DNA from: Anastrepha obliqua
Taxonomy: Eukaryota > Arthropoda > Insecta > Diptera > Tephritidae
Direction: 5' to 3'
NCBI RefSeq assembly: GCF_027943255.1
Contig: NC_072893.1
Location: forward strand, 28,232,001 to 28,296,000
DNA length: 64,000 nt
Program-made: the position numbers and the translations under genes
In this document: positions 34,449-45,689 of the stretch, piece by piece
How the letters are laid out: every line of letters begins with the position of its first letter
Numbering within the stretch: position 1 is the stretch's first letter
Notes under the pieces: model-generated
The model's database searches: none
Told to the model about the DNA's origin: nothing
Seen by the model: the letters and a program-made list of their open reading frames with translations, nothing else

Positions 34449-34568
34449 CAGGGTGCGCCATATTTTATGTCGGTATGAAAACATTAAATAACTTTGAACA
34501 AAAAAAAACAACTGATTTGTATACGTGAGGTATTTTTAATTGGTTTGGCTATTTGCAATTTATTAAAA

Positions 34569-36207
34569 CTATTTTTTGAATACAGTATCAATCAGGTAGC
34601 CACCTTTATTAGCAATCACAAACTGTGATCTTTTTTCTACGTTTGTCATCGCCTTGTCAAGCATTTCGGGTTTTATAGCGCCGATTTCGGCATGAATATT
34701 TGCCTTGAGCTGGTCAATAGTATGCGGCTTGTTGGCGTAAACCTTACTTTTTAGAAAACCCCACAAAAAGAAGTCCGGAGGTATTAAGTCAGGTGATCTG
34801 AGGGGCCATTCGATGTCGCGTCTTTTTGACACTAGACGTCCCCGTCTTCTTTCGAATTCTTTAAATATATTTTTAATAGGTAAATGAACTCAAACTTAAA
34901 TTATGTAAACCATTTCAATGTCAATGCCATTGTTGTCAAATAAACACTTTAATTTCAATAACAAAATTATTTTTCCTTTTTTTTTTTTGAAACCCAAAAC
35001 ATAAGTAAACACATGGCACACACCAAAAACACATTTTTTTTGTCAGATGATACCTCACTCCAAAGCAAAACCATAGCTTACTGTCAAGTAACTCTGCCTA
35101 AGCAAAATTTAAGTCAGCCTAAGCAAAATTTTATTGTATAGTATTTTTATGAATATATAATTTTGTTATTGATTTTTGCTTGTAACAATGTTTAGTTGCA
35201 ATTATATATTTTATTGATGAGAAGACAAAATTAAAGTATAAAATAAAGCCATTATAACAGAAGGCGGGCTATTCAGTCTTAGCCTGGTAGTTGGAAGGCA
35301 GTCATTTTCCCTAACTAAATAAAAAAAATCTTTTATTTAAAAGGAACCTTTAGTCGGCAGGTTTGCTCTAAAGCTCTTCCCGGATAATAAAGTACTGCAT
35401 GGCGCACCGTCTTGTTGAAACCAATAACCGTCTTAACCTTTCTCACGCAATTGCGGGCAGACATAATGAGCCAGCATCCATCGATATCGGTTTGCATCGA
35501 CCGTTTCGCTTTCTCGGTAAAAATACGGCCCAATGATGGTTTTGGCGCAAATGCCAGCCCAAACAGTTACTTTCCGCTCATGCAATGGCGTTTCATCGAT
35601 CTCGTGTAGATTCTCAGTTCCCCAAATGCGGCAATTTTGTTTATTCACGCTGCCAGGGAGGTTAAAATGTGCCTCGTCAGTCATTACAATTTGCTTCCAA
35701 AAATTGGGTTCAGTGTCAACCATTCGAGCGACTGTTTGGCTGTATTCCAAGCGACGTGAATGGTCTTTGTTTCAATTGGACTTTATAAGGAAACAAATTT
35801 AAATCCTCCTTTAAAATGCGCCGCATTGTGGTTTCACTGATGCCAAAATGCTGAGCGCGATGACGATACGACACTGTTGGGTCCTGGGCCACGCTCTCCC
35901 TCACTGCTTCAACAAGTTCATTGGAACGTTTTGGTCGTTGATGAACGGCATGTTGACGATCTCCTACTGTCCCGTGCTCAAAAAAATTCGACACCGAACG
36001 ATGAATAGCATTGTCAGGCGGTGCCTGTTTGCCGCGATACTTTTTGCGATATGCGCGTTGAGTTAGAACAATAGAACGACTATTTTTGATGCATAGCGTC
36101 ACTATTTCAGCGCGTTGTTTCGGTGTAAAGCGATCCATGGTTGAAATTGTACTGAATTGACATATCGCAAACATGTATGTTGAAGACGATTGGTTGGTAA
36201 ATGACAA
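34569..36207 (-). pseudogene. Mariner transposase pseudogene (rosa-type)
   Basis: The start is likely MDRFTPKQRAEIVTLCIKNS (about 36135), an N-terminal helix-turn-helix region. TVSYRHRAQHFGISETTMRR and a frameshift near 35740 follow. Next is TDEAHFNLPGSVNKQNCRIW with the first catalytic D and VTVWAGICAKTIIGPYFY. After another shift near 35430 comes GFNKTVRHA, the region of the second D in the wrong frame (F-Q-Q-D-G-A-P-C in the other). Foreign sequence then interrupts. The C-terminus resumes at 34832 with DIEWPLRSPDLIPPDFFLWG (third D) and ends at TVFKK. All parts of a rosa-type transposase are recognisable, but it is broken. Confidence 0.85.
34846..35395. other. Unidentified insertion inside mariner 3
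   Basis: AT-rich sequence of about 550 bp separates the catalytic region from the C-terminus of the transposase. The same place in mariner 5 (about 48270-48310) reads straight through a short segment encoding AFATNEFLQN-like sequence. I see no coding potential and no clear TIR or target duplication at its borders. Part may be a replaced segment rather than a simple insertion. Confidence 0.5.
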
Positions 36208-36252
36208 AGTTATTCAGCGTCTACATACCGACATACAAGATGGCGCACCCTG

Positions 36253-36365
36253 TATTTGTGGTGCTCGTCTTGATGTTGTTCCACAAATGGAAGGGGCTAC
36301 AGTTTTAAGCCGAACGGCAAATCATTTTTATGAGGAGCTTTTTCATAGCAAAAATACACTTTTTC
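36253..36365 (-). mobile_element. SINE copy E, right piece (after mariner 3)
   Basis: It begins with the TA duplication and TTTGTGGTGCTCGTCTTGAT, then CCACAAATGGAAGGGGC, AAGCCGAACGGCAAAT and GAGGAGCTTTTTCATAGC. This is the SINE body in the same orientation as copy B. With 34425-34448 it rebuilds one SINE with mariner 3 in its TA. Confidence 0.7.
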
Positions 36366-39084
36366 TAACTTCCAATAGGGTGACTAATTTTGTGCCACCT
36401 TCTATTTTCTGTGTCAGAAAGTCGGCATTACGTCATGGTTTTAAGAAGGGTCACTATTTTTTTGGGTGCTATTACCGCCACTTTTCTAAGAAAAAAAAAA
36501 TTGACTGATTGAAACTTGAAAAAGCGAATTTAGTAGGCCTGTGTTATTTTTCACAGTTCAGTTTTACATAAAAAATTGTCTGATAAAGTCACAGAAGAAC
36601 TCAAACTCTCCATACAAACACTTGGTATCCCTACGGGTGAATTTCTGGTATATGTTCGATCCACAGGATCAACCAAGTCCAACCTAACCTAAGCTGCACA
36701 AGAAAAACGGCTGTCACATGAGACAAACTTCCACCGAGCAGCTTCTAACGAAATACTTAGATTCAAACCGCTACAAGCAAAATAAATTTTTACACAATCC
36801 CCATTATGAAAATATTTTCCAATTTGTTTAGCATCTGTTGGCCATTTCAGTGCTATGGGAATGTAATTCATCAACAAAATCAACTTCTACGGCCATTCAA
36901 CGCATTTAACTGTGCATACGAGTAGGTGTACACACACACACGCATACATAGACGTGATATGTTTACATATTTATACTTGCACACATTTTATAGACCGTAA
37001 AAATGCCATGAAGCCTCAGACTAACCATAAACGTGGCCCCATAATCAGATGCGTTAATCGACGTCGTCGTCGTCATCGTCGTCATAAAAACGTTGTTGCT
37101 TCATTTATTCTGCTATTTTACAAAATCAAGAGTATCGAAAAAATAATAAATAATGAGTAGTAGCGCCAATGATGTAAAGAATAAATAAATTGAAATGCAA
37201 AAACAAAAGAAAAATTGCTGTTTAAAACTACTTCCATACGAGGCAAATTCGCTTATTTATTTTGCTAGCAATAAAGTGAGAGTGGCGCCACCATAACAAA
37301 GTCTAACATACAGTCCGTAGCTTCAGATGCAGATGTTGGTGGAGTTGCAGATACAAAATGGAAATAAAGACAGCTTTGTAGTGAGGCAATACGTTTTTTT
37401 TTTCTTTTTGGTTTTCCTCAGCTGCTTGCTTTTCTAAGTGGAACAGCTTCGCTGGCTGCAAGCATGGGAAACTTGAAGGCATGAGGGGAAATCTGTGGCA
37501 GAAGTAATAAATCACAACTAGATGTACATACATACACACATACACACATACATACACGAAAGAGTTGCTGTGATTGTGGCTGTGCTTAACTGATGCAAGA
37601 TTTATCGCTTGGATATGTTGCTGATACGATTGCTAGCGACAGAAATAACTCCTTCGCTCAATTCAAAAGTTTAGTGGCGCGATCATTCACGCACCGTGCA
37701 GCAATCAGGCGGACCGACAGACAGACAGCAAAGGTACATAAGTGGCAGCAATTTAGCTGAAGATTTGTTTAAACGATGCGATTTTCTTGCCACTTTGGTG
37801 GCGCACAGCAGAAATGCCTCATCAAGCTGATATATTTGTATGAGCGCTTATATGTGTGTGGGTACAAACAGTACCAGCGATTTACCCCTTCAACTCGGCT
37901 AGATGCATTGCACTACTTTACTTGTCGTCTTAAGTGGATTTTCTTTCAACATTCACCTTTGGTACATATTTTTCAGTATTTAAATTTGTTGCAAGCGGCA
38001 AGGAAAGTCACGTCACCACTACTTCTATTCTCCTCCTCCTCCTTCTCCTTCTCCTCCTCTTCCTCCTCCTCCTCCTCCTCCTCCTTCTCCACCCAACACT
38101 CCGCTTGTCGTCGTTGTCATCTTGTGAAAATTGTCTCCGCATCGTCGTCACACATTTTATTATGTTATCGCTGCCATTCCCGCCGCTTCTTCTCGCTCTG
38201 GCGCATCTTCATCTTTCAGCCGCGCGCGCATCACGTATTCTCTTTGTTTATTTATTTCACTGTCGCTTTTTATTTGTTGCCACAATCGCACCATCGCGCG
38301 GTGGCTGTAGCATTTACTGTCAGCTTTCCACCAACTGTTAGCTAACTGCTGCTCCTCAGTCTCGTCTCGCCTCTTCTCGTCTAGTCCTGTCTCGGCGGAC
38401 TGATTGAAATTCGCGGATAACCTGAAATGGATTTTTCCTCTCCGCAATTGCTTTGGTGGCAATTTTAGCAATTCACAAAGTGAATATTTTTACTGCTGAG
38501 CACCCGACGTCGTTGCAAGGTAGCTGCTGGGTTGCTCGTTTGCCACATCCCGCCGCATCAGCCTGCGTCACCCAACACGCCCATTTCCCAGCGATAAAAT
38601 GCCACTTTGTTTGGTGGATGCCATCGCAGTTAATACTTTTTACTATAGAAATTTTTATTGCGTGCACATTTCACTTGGAGCTTGGCGGTTTTGATGGTGG
38701 CGTTGTTATTGAAACTGGTAAAGTATCTGATTGTGGCACCGCGATAAACGGGAAAAAGCGCTTTTGTTTAGAAAAGTCAGCGCAATTTAATGCGCACCCA
38801 TTTTTGTCTATTTATATGCAACGAACATTGATTTACTTTTTTTTATATTCGCTCACAGAATCCTCTTGTCACTGGCGCTTAAAGCTTGAAAGTTAACTTT
38901 GCTTAACCAAAGTCCTTTCATGCAATAGACATCACGTTTGTACAAGGTTTTTCTATTGAATAATAAAACTGGCCTCGTTAAGCATTTCAAAACAAACAAA
39001 AAAATTCAATCAATTAAGAAAATCCGAGTGAAATAAAGTTTGTAACTTTGGACGAAATTCAGAAAAATTCAAAAATGTTTCATC
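36366..39084. other. No gene recognised; triplet and CATA microsatellites
   Basis: A GTC-type triplet run at 37058-37084, CATA repeats at 37523-37558 and a CTC/CTT tract at 38029-38090. The longest frames (37776-38345 and 37934-38341, plus strand) are open mainly because they read the CTC tract as polyserine or polyleucine; I do not regard them as genes. Two overlapping frames at 38453-38896 have no motif. Confidence 0.4.
38029..38090. repeat. CTC/CTT triplet microsatellite
   Basis: An imperfect run of CTC with CTT interruptions on the plus strand. It gives polyserine, polyleucine or polyproline-type readings in different frames. Confidence 0.9.
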
Positions 39085-39330
39085 ACAATTTTCAATTTTT
39101 CACTCAGATGAAATCAAAATGAAGTTGTGTCGTGTGTCAAAAATCGCATTGATTTGAAAACATTTTTTTTTCTTATGGTGGTTAACTTTTCCTTCAAATA
39201 AAAACTGAGCTTTATATGGAAGAAAATGTACTGTACCATCAATCAAAAGGTTGTTAGAAATTATTAGAATTAAAATTTAATGGGCTATGAAATATAAAAC
39301 TTAGTACTCAAATGTTTCATAAACATTCTG
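39085..39330. repeat. A/T-rich repeat related to 14261-14830
   Basis: It shares GTTAGAAATTATTAGAATT / TTAATGGGCTATGAAAT words with the repeat unit at 14455-14830 (ACTAAAATTCAATGGGCTAT) and a TCAAAAATCGCATTGATTTG block that resembles TCAAAAATCAACGCGATTTT. It is diverged and non-coding. Confidence 0.5.
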
Positions 39331-39539
39331 GTTGAACTTGAAGTTTGAAAAGGTCGAGCCAAGGATCACCAGGAGATTTGGTGGCTCCTAAAACACTCAG
39401 GCTAAAACGCTCATTGCATTTAAAGCTCTGAAAAGAGGGTAGATAGTCAAGGAGGCAAGGAGAAAAGTATCAGAAAAAGAGATAGGAAATAATAGAGAGA
39501 GAGATAGAGATAGTTAGACCTGTGAGAACTGCCTAGATT

Positions 39540-40067
39540 CTTTGGTACATCTGTAAATATCCTCCAGTTTTGGTGAACGAATATTACTCATTCTCACGAC
39601 ATCGGAAACCTAAAACTCGTAGCCGTGCTCTAACAAAGGCAGGATACTCACAGAGAAAGTGCTCAGTGCCATCCGCCTCCTCCAAGCAAGACAGGCATAT
39701 TGGGTCCTCGATGATTCCAATGGTGGTCATATGCTGACCCCATAGGTTGAGTTCTGTAATGATACCGACCATCAACCGAACGTCTTTCGTTCCAAGTTTT
39801 AGTAGAAAGTTTGACAGTTTTCTGTTCGGACTTGTCACAAAACACTTTGCAGTTCTGCAGCGTTCTAGACCGGATCATCGCTTTTTATGTAGATTCGGTT
39901 TTTATGTCCATTCGGCCTACATAATCGCTGATCCAATGCATGATTCCTGCGGAACTAATTCCGATTATTGGCTCTGGCCCTTGCGGGGGAACCGCTGATC
40001 CACGGTTGGCCTTTTCGTTGGCAATTTCATTACCTTGAACACCGAAGTGTTCTGGAGCCCATGTAAG
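39540..40067 (-). mobile_element. RNase H-bearing non-LTR 3' fragment
   Basis: The minus strand begins at the RNase H C-terminus, LTWAPEHFGVQGNEIANE (about 40065), with P-E-H where the family has P-G-H. Frame changes follow, then RKLSNFLLKLGTKDVRLMVG and the knuckle region IGIIEDPICLSCLEEADG-T-EHFLC (about 39700). The stop is near 39584. Mariner 4 lies at its upstream end with TA duplications. It resembles 17165-17705. Confidence 0.7.
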
Positions 40068-40069
40068 TA

Positions 40070-41003
40070 ACAGGTGGCGCTAAAGTAATCCTCCTATCAG
40101 AAAATACTATAAATTTTGCGATTGGCCCCTAATGTCAGTTCTTTTTTGACATTTGTGTAGTAAACACATGCGAAATACACGTTAATAAACAATGTTACGC
40201 TACACTGCTCCAGAGCGCGGAATATTGCTGACTATTTATTTGACCAATAATCGGTCGGTGAATTCGTCGCAGATTTCCTCGCCGTCCAACGCCTACTGGT
40301 GAAACACTGCGACGTTTCGCCGCTCGCCTCGAAGAGACTGGCACAAAACAAGAACCTGCCAGGCGTGGCAGACCCCGGAGTAGCCGTTCTGCAGAGAATA
40401 TTGCTGCTGTAGGCGAGGATGTCATGGAAGCGCCGTCGACGACGGTTTTTCGCTGAAGGAGTCATCGAACCTTTTTTCTTCGAAGACGTCGCGGGCCAAA
40501 CGGTTACTGTGAATGGTGAGCGCTACAGAGCAATGATCAACGAGTTCTTTTTGCCGCAACTTGATGAATTGGTATTGGAAAACATGTGGTTCCAACAGGA
40601 CGGTGCAATGGAACACACTGCATGTGCCACAACCGATATGCTGAAGGATGCATTTCCCGGGCGCCTAATCTCCCGTTTTGGCGATTTGCCCCACTTTTTG
40701 TGGGGCTTTTGAAGTCGCGGGTTTATGTCAACAAGCCTCAGACTCTTGCAGCTCTTAAAGACAATATCCGTCAAAAATGTGAGGACCTATCGCCGGAAGT
40801 TTTGGCCAAAGTGATGGAAAATGCCATAAAAAGGGCTCAAATGGCAATCAACTGTGGCGGCGGCCATTTACATGACATCATATTCTCGACTTGATGTACA
40901 AAAAATTAAAAGACCAAATAAAAATAATCCACAAGAAGAATCAAAGTTTTTTTTTTAAAATTACAGCCAAAAAACATCGCAAGGTTACTTTTGCGCCACC
41001 TTG
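40070..41003 (+). mobile_element. Mariner element, rosa-type, internally deleted (mariner 4)
   Basis: The TIRs are AGGTGGCGCTAAAGTAATC at the left and the complement AGGTGGCGCAAAAGTAACC at the right. TA duplications lie at 40068-40069 and 41004-41005. The plus-strand transposase begins MLRYTAPERGILLTIYLTNN (40192). It then jumps from the N-terminal domain (AENIAAVGEDVMEAPSTTVF) straight to AEGVIEPFFFEDVAG (40454), losing the first catalytic D. It keeps WFQQDGAMEHTACATTDMLK (second D) but lacks the third (RFGDLPHFLWGF joins across a deletion). It ends INCGGGHLHDIIFST. Its right end was later the target of the jockey insertion. Confidence 0.88.
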
Positions 41004-41005
41004 TA

Positions 41006-42742
41006 TGCCGACGATGGCAGCAATCCAGATCCCCACCTGATAAAATAACTTTAAATAAAATAACAAAAGAACTCTCTAAAAAGTTAAAGGCTTTTAAAAA
41101 CCGCTCTCATAGTGACTACCTAAAAAGGCTAACAAATGAACGCAGCACCGATTACTCACTTTGGAAATGCGTAAAAAGATTTTCACAACCAGCTATACAA
41201 TATCCACCAATAAGAAAAACAGATACCACATGGGCAAAAACCAATTTAGAGAAAGCGAATACTTTCTCTGAATACCTTGAAAATATCTTCAAGCCATACG
41301 ACGTATCAAGAGCGGCTGAAATGGAATCATGGTACCTCAAAGATCACGACGAAATTCCTCCAGTAATGGATTCTGAATTATGTGAGGAAATAAAAAAAAT
41401 AAAATCCAAAAAGGCACCTGGCTTTGACCTCATCACCGGGGAAATCTTAAAACAACTCCCACCAATTACTCTAATGAAATTAACCAAAATTATGAATGCT
41501 ATCTTCAGATTGAAACACATCCCTATATACTGGAAAACTGCCGAGGTGATCATGGTCAACAAGCCAGGAAAGCCAGCACACGACGTCTCATCATATCGAC
41601 CTATATCCCTCCTACCCATTTTGTCAAAACTATTGGAAAAACTACTTGCCAAACGCCTTAACAATATTATTGAGCAGAGGAATCTGATACCAGCGCATCA
41701 ATTTGGCTTTCGCCCAAAACATTCGACAATCGATCAAGTTCACAGGCTAACTCAAGTTATAGAAAATGCCTTCGAAAAGAAAAAAGTGTGCTCAGCTGTC
41801 TTCCTAGATGTATCTAAGGCTTTCGATAAGGTATGTCACGATGGCCTTCTCAACAAAATAAGAGAGCTATTACCAATTCAATATTATAACATTTTAAAAT
41901 CCTATCTATCCGATCGTTTTTTCCGAATTAAATACGACGACACGTATTCTGACCTGAAAGAAATTAAAGCTGGTGTCCCACAGGGTAGCGTTCTGGGGCC
42001 CATCCTTTATCTAGTTTTCACATCCGATTTGCCTACCGATCAGAACTGCGTCATAGCAACGTTTGCAGACGACACCGCTATCTTGTCAGTTGGAAATACA
42101 CAAATTGAGTCAACTGCAAATCTTCAAAAACATTTAAACAGAATATATGAGTGGACAGTTACTTGGCGAATAAAACTAAATGAAACCAAATCCGTTCATA
42201 TTGATTTTACGTACAATAAAATCAGATATCTCCCACTATATATAAATGGAGTGCAAATCCCATATCATAACACGGCTAAATACCTGGGTATGACTCTTGA
42301 CACTAAACTGAGATGGAGTTCTCACGTAAAGAAGAAAAGAGAAGAACTTGATATTAAATTCAGAAACATGTATTGGCTTATGGGTAAAACATCTGCTTTA
42401 TCCATGTACAATAAAGTACTTCTCTACAAGCAAATACTTAAACCAATTTGGACGTATGGGATACAACTATGGGGTTGCTCAAGCTCCAGCAACATACTTC
42501 AAATTCAAAGGTTCCAGAATAAAGTTTTGCGATGCGCTACTAACGCGCCCTGGTATGTACGCATCAGCGATCTCGAACGCGATCTCGGCATAGAACCAGT
42601 TGCCGTCGTAATTAAAAAGAATGCCCTATCTCATATAAATAGGCTATCTCATCATGTCAACAGCGAAGCCTCAGCCCTCACTGACCAACATAAATGGTTT
42701 GTAAGGCTGAAACGCAAAAAGCCGCACCACCTCGCGCAGTAA
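41006..42742 (+). CDS. Jockey reverse transcriptase (C-terminal part of ORF2, open)
   Basis: An RNA-dependent DNA polymerase that would copy element RNA at a nicked target. The frame is open from 40991 (its first five codons lie in the mariner TIR) to the stop at 42740-42742. Motifs with rough residue positions counted from 40991: PGFDLITGEIL (about 143), SYRPISLLPILSKLLEKL (200), motif A VFLDVSKAFDKV (270), motif B AGVPQGSVLGPI (326) and motif C FADDTAIL (358). WRIKLNETKS (393), AKYLGMTLDTKLRW (427) and the jockey-type IWTYGIQLWG (487) follow. The three catalytic aspartates (one in motif A, two in FADD) are present. There is no RNase H, as usual for jockey. No promoter or start codon of its own is present, so it is probably not expressed. 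Confidence 0.92.
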   Translation, partial: CRRWQQSRSPPDKITLNKITKELSKKLKAFKNRSHSDYLKRLTNERSTDYSLWKCVKRFSQPAIQYPPIRKTDTTWAKTNLEKANTFSEYLENIFKPYDVSRAAEMESWYLKDHDEIPPVMDSELCEEIKKIKSKKAPGFDLITGEILKQLPPITLMKLTKIMNAIFRLKHIPIYWKTAEVIMVNKPGKPAHDVSSYRPISLLPILSKLLEKLLAKRLNNIIEQRNLIPAHQFGFRPKHSTIDQVHRLTQVIENAFEKKKVCSAVFLDVSKAFDKVCHDGLLNKIRELLPIQYYNILKSYLSDRFFRIKYDDTYSDLKEIKAGVPQGSVLGPILYLVFTSDLPTDQNCVIATFADDTAILSVGNTQIESTANLQKHLNRIYEWTVTWRIKLNETKSVHIDFTYNKIRYLPLYINGVQIPYHNTAKYLGMTLDTKLRWSSHVKKKREELDIKFRNMYWLMGKTSALSMYNKVLLYKQILKPIWTYGIQLWGCSSSSNILQIQRFQNKVLRCATNAPWYVRISDLERDLGIEPVAVVIKKNALSHINRLSHHVNSEASALTDQHKWFVRLKRKKPHHLAQ

Positions 42743-42877
42743 TCAACTCCTTTGCAAGTTTTGTGCAAAGCACCATCATATTAATTGTATCATTCAAAAA
42801 CCGAAGAAAATTGTTCGTTAGTTTATTTTTGTTAACTAGTTACAATAAAAATGAATACAAAAAAAAAAAAAAAAAAA
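41007..42877 (+). mobile_element. Jockey-clade non-LTR retrotransposon, 5'-truncated, recent
   Basis: The insertion is bounded by an 8-bp target duplication CCTTGTAT (40999-41006 and 42878-42885) and ends in 19 A (42859-42877). The target spans the last bases of mariner 4 and its TA duplication. The copy lacks ORF1 and the endonuclease but keeps an intact reverse transcriptase ORF and about 115 bp of 3' UTR. Intact frame, clean tail and exact duplication make it the youngest insertion here. Confidence 0.92.
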
Positions 42878-42885
42878 CCTTGTAT

Positions 42886-45685
42886 ATAATATGGAGTAAA
42901 ACAATACCCCGTCAGTACTCCAAGCATTATTATACATTCCTTCTTGGGAGTAATAGAATAAAGTGGGCTGTTTCCGTGTTGCCAGTTCGTACCATTGCTT
43001 CGGCAATCCTGGGGAGCCCAAGGTTTCCCACATAGACTGTGAGACTTGCAGAGTTAGTTCCATGTCCAGTTCCATCTTCAAAACTGAGAGTGAGATATAC
43101 TTAGTTAAGAAATTTATTAGGACCAGGGGAAGACTTGATTTCCGTATGTATTTTTGATCGTGCAACCGATGGTCTCACATGCTTTGACTTTGAAATACCA
43201 AGTAGAGAAGGAGGAACAGTAAAATCAATGTCACGTTTTGCTTATCTTAATAAAAGCTCTTAAGTGATTTAGTGCCAATGAAAACCAGAAAGTATAGAAA
43301 ATTCGCTATCTTTCGAGGGCAAACGAAGGCAATTCTTAATAGATCCTTTTACCATAGAATAGACATACTGAAAAACCATTTTTTGGAATGAATCGCTTAT
43401 ATTTTTAAAATATTGTACTTAGTTGCTGTTTGGCTGCAAATTCAGTAAATTTGAGATTGGCCGCATGTATAAGAATTGAAAGTAAAGCTACTCCTTGGAC
43501 AGCGGCAAAGTAAATTAGTACTATAGTGAAATCATTTAGGCCCAAACAAGACTATGCCGGTATAGAGTACACTTTCTTCTTGCAATACGAATTACACCCC
43601 CGAGAGGAAATGTAATCACTTCCGTGAAAGCAGCTCATGAGCATTTGCATGCCTGGTGCCTCAAAATTGGATGGCAATCATTACTGCCGATAATAAAGTT
43701 GGCCTGCTTTATAGCTAAATTTACTTTCAATTTATGTCTATGGATATGGAATGGTGTATGTATGTAAGTGTGTGAGAGCGTATGTGGATGCATTTTCGAT
43801 AATTTATCTTCCTATTTTTCCAGACAATTGACTCTGATGATATGGTGTGGTGCGTTCGATGTGAGACAAAAATCTGCGCGTCACCGCCCACACCCACTCA
43901 GGCAGTGAAAAATGTGTTTAGTAAGGACTCAATCTCTACATACGATGACGACCACGTGCGTGGGTATTGGTTTAATGGGTGGGAGTGAGGAGGTGTTGTG
44001 GTGTGCGTTTGCATGTACGCAGATGTATTGAGTTAAAAAACAAATTCGCAAAAACACAAACTTAAGATGTTAGACACCGAATGTTGTTATCTGCAATCAA
44101 AGCTTATACATGGAAATGTGTATATATGTATATGAGTGTGTGTGTGTGCATGTATATGTATATAAATGTGCGCTTATGATGTTCATGCGTTTCAGCTTTT
44201 GTGCACATCTTTATTAGCCCTGTCGATATCCCGCTGAATGTCCTCATGCCGTCCCCTTTGTTTCCCGGCCTCCTCTCTCCCACTGAGTCTATTCGCTTTT
44301 CTGCCGCTTTCTGTTTCACCACCCCCATTGTTGGGTTTTGCCATGTTTTTCATTTTTTTTGTTTTTGTTGCTTTGCTGCGTTATTTTTGCTATTTTTGGC
44401 AAGCCGCGTGTGGGTAGTCGTGTGGCGAATTCAATTCGCAAAGTTTTATCCTGATGATCCTTTTGATTGTACGCCAACTGTGGTGCACTCGCAGTTAGTG
44501 TTTTATTTATTCATCACTTTTTACTTCGTGTTTGAATTCTTTTGCGCATTTTTTATGCCCTTGTACATATTTCACCCCAACTTTTCTTGCGCGAATTTTA
44601 TAAAGTTTACCTCACTCCCGAATGCTCTTTGACTCAAAGGTCATAAAAGCGAAGCGCTGCAGCCGAAAAGGGCGGTTGAATTACAAATTAAATGCGCTGC
44701 TGTTCGATATTCAAATTAGTGTTTTGGAATTCTTTCGAAAATACTTTACAATTTCGTTCCTCATTTAATGACTCCCGCTACTTTGTTTTGCTTATTTATA
44801 AACCCAAAAGGAAACAAAAAATCTTTATAAAATACCATTCGCTTGCTTCATTTTAGTACTCAATTTTTTCTCTTGTTAAAATATCTTTTATGATTGATAA
44901 TTTGTTGATGCTCGCATTTATTGGCGCCTGTTTGGGAAACCAGCGCATACTTGTTGCCCCCCCTCCGAAGCGGCTGATATGCAAGTGTGGGTAGTGTGGG
45001 TGAGTTTGGCTCTTATTTGGGCGGATATTTTGAAAACTCTTCTGCATTAATACAGTTATGTTTTCATTGGCAAAACATTGCCTTTTTACGATCGCATTTG
45101 GAAGTAAACATTTGGAATTTGTTATTTTGTTCGGTTGCTAAATAAACTCAGCGCAGCTCAATATAATTTTCACATAATTATTTACATCCTGCCTTTTTAT
45201 TATCGCTGCTTGTTATGAAAATATAATACTTTTGTAAGCAGTCCACTTTGGCGCTTGTTAGCTGATGATTTTTCTGTGGTTCCAGATCTGGTGCGTTCCA
45301 TAATGAGTGGCGGTCTTCGCTGACGCATTCCCATTCATGGAGCTGAATTTGTTATGGGGTAATTAAATTGGGAACAATGATGGGTTTTTCTTCGCATGGG
45401 TATAGCAGAAGAGTATTGTTGTGTTTTGGTTATTCTTAATATATAGTAATAAGCACATGACTCAGCGGATATTAAGTACCATGTTGAATTACCACGACAA
45501 ATTTTGAAGTTTGTAACAAACGTTACAAGAAGCTCATAGACTTAAAGTCGGGCTGAGATTCGATGCTAACGCCCAGCACTCCTTGTCTAGTACTCATTTG
45601 CAACAAAGGAAAGGAACCGAATTTTGTGACTAGAGAAAGGGAACAGGTTTTAGACATCATATTGGCCTCAAGTATTAAATCCACC
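42886..45685. other. No gene recognised
   Basis: The minus-strand frame 42836-43165 contains WETLGSPGLPKQWYELATRK, which I cannot place; since mariner 4 and jockey inserted side by side, it could be an older element continuing from 40067, but I see no motif to prove it. TATG/TGTG repeats lie at 44115-44160. The open frame 44201-44632 is phenylalanine-rich without motif. Confidence 0.4.
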
Positions 45686-45689
45686 TTAA

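Larger units (their letters stand above)
34449..36252 (-). mobile_element. Mariner element, rosa-type, with internal insertion (mariner 3)
   Basis: The TIRs are about 50 bp: the left starts CAGGGTGCGCCATATTTTAT and the complement of the right starts CAGGGTGCGCCATCTTGTAT, both continuing with GTCGGTATG. TA duplications lie at 34447-34448 and 36253-36254. The 1804-bp element contains a transposase gene split by foreign sequence at about 34846-35395. Mariner 5 (47886-49012) is the same subfamily. The target was a SINE. Confidence 0.9.

Noticed and set aside
37776..38345. Long plus-strand frames of 135-189 codons
   Set aside because: They are open mainly because they cross a CTC/CTT microsatellite (polyserine or polyleucine). 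Two frames are open at once and neither shows a domain.
40195..40465. Arginine-rich minus-strand frames inside mariner 4
   Set aside because: They are shadows of the plus-strand transposase N-terminus.
42836..43165. 109-codon minus-strand frame to the right of jockey
   Set aside because: It contains WETLGSPGLPKQWYELATRK but no motif I can assign, and part of it reads the jockey A-tail as polyphenylalanine.
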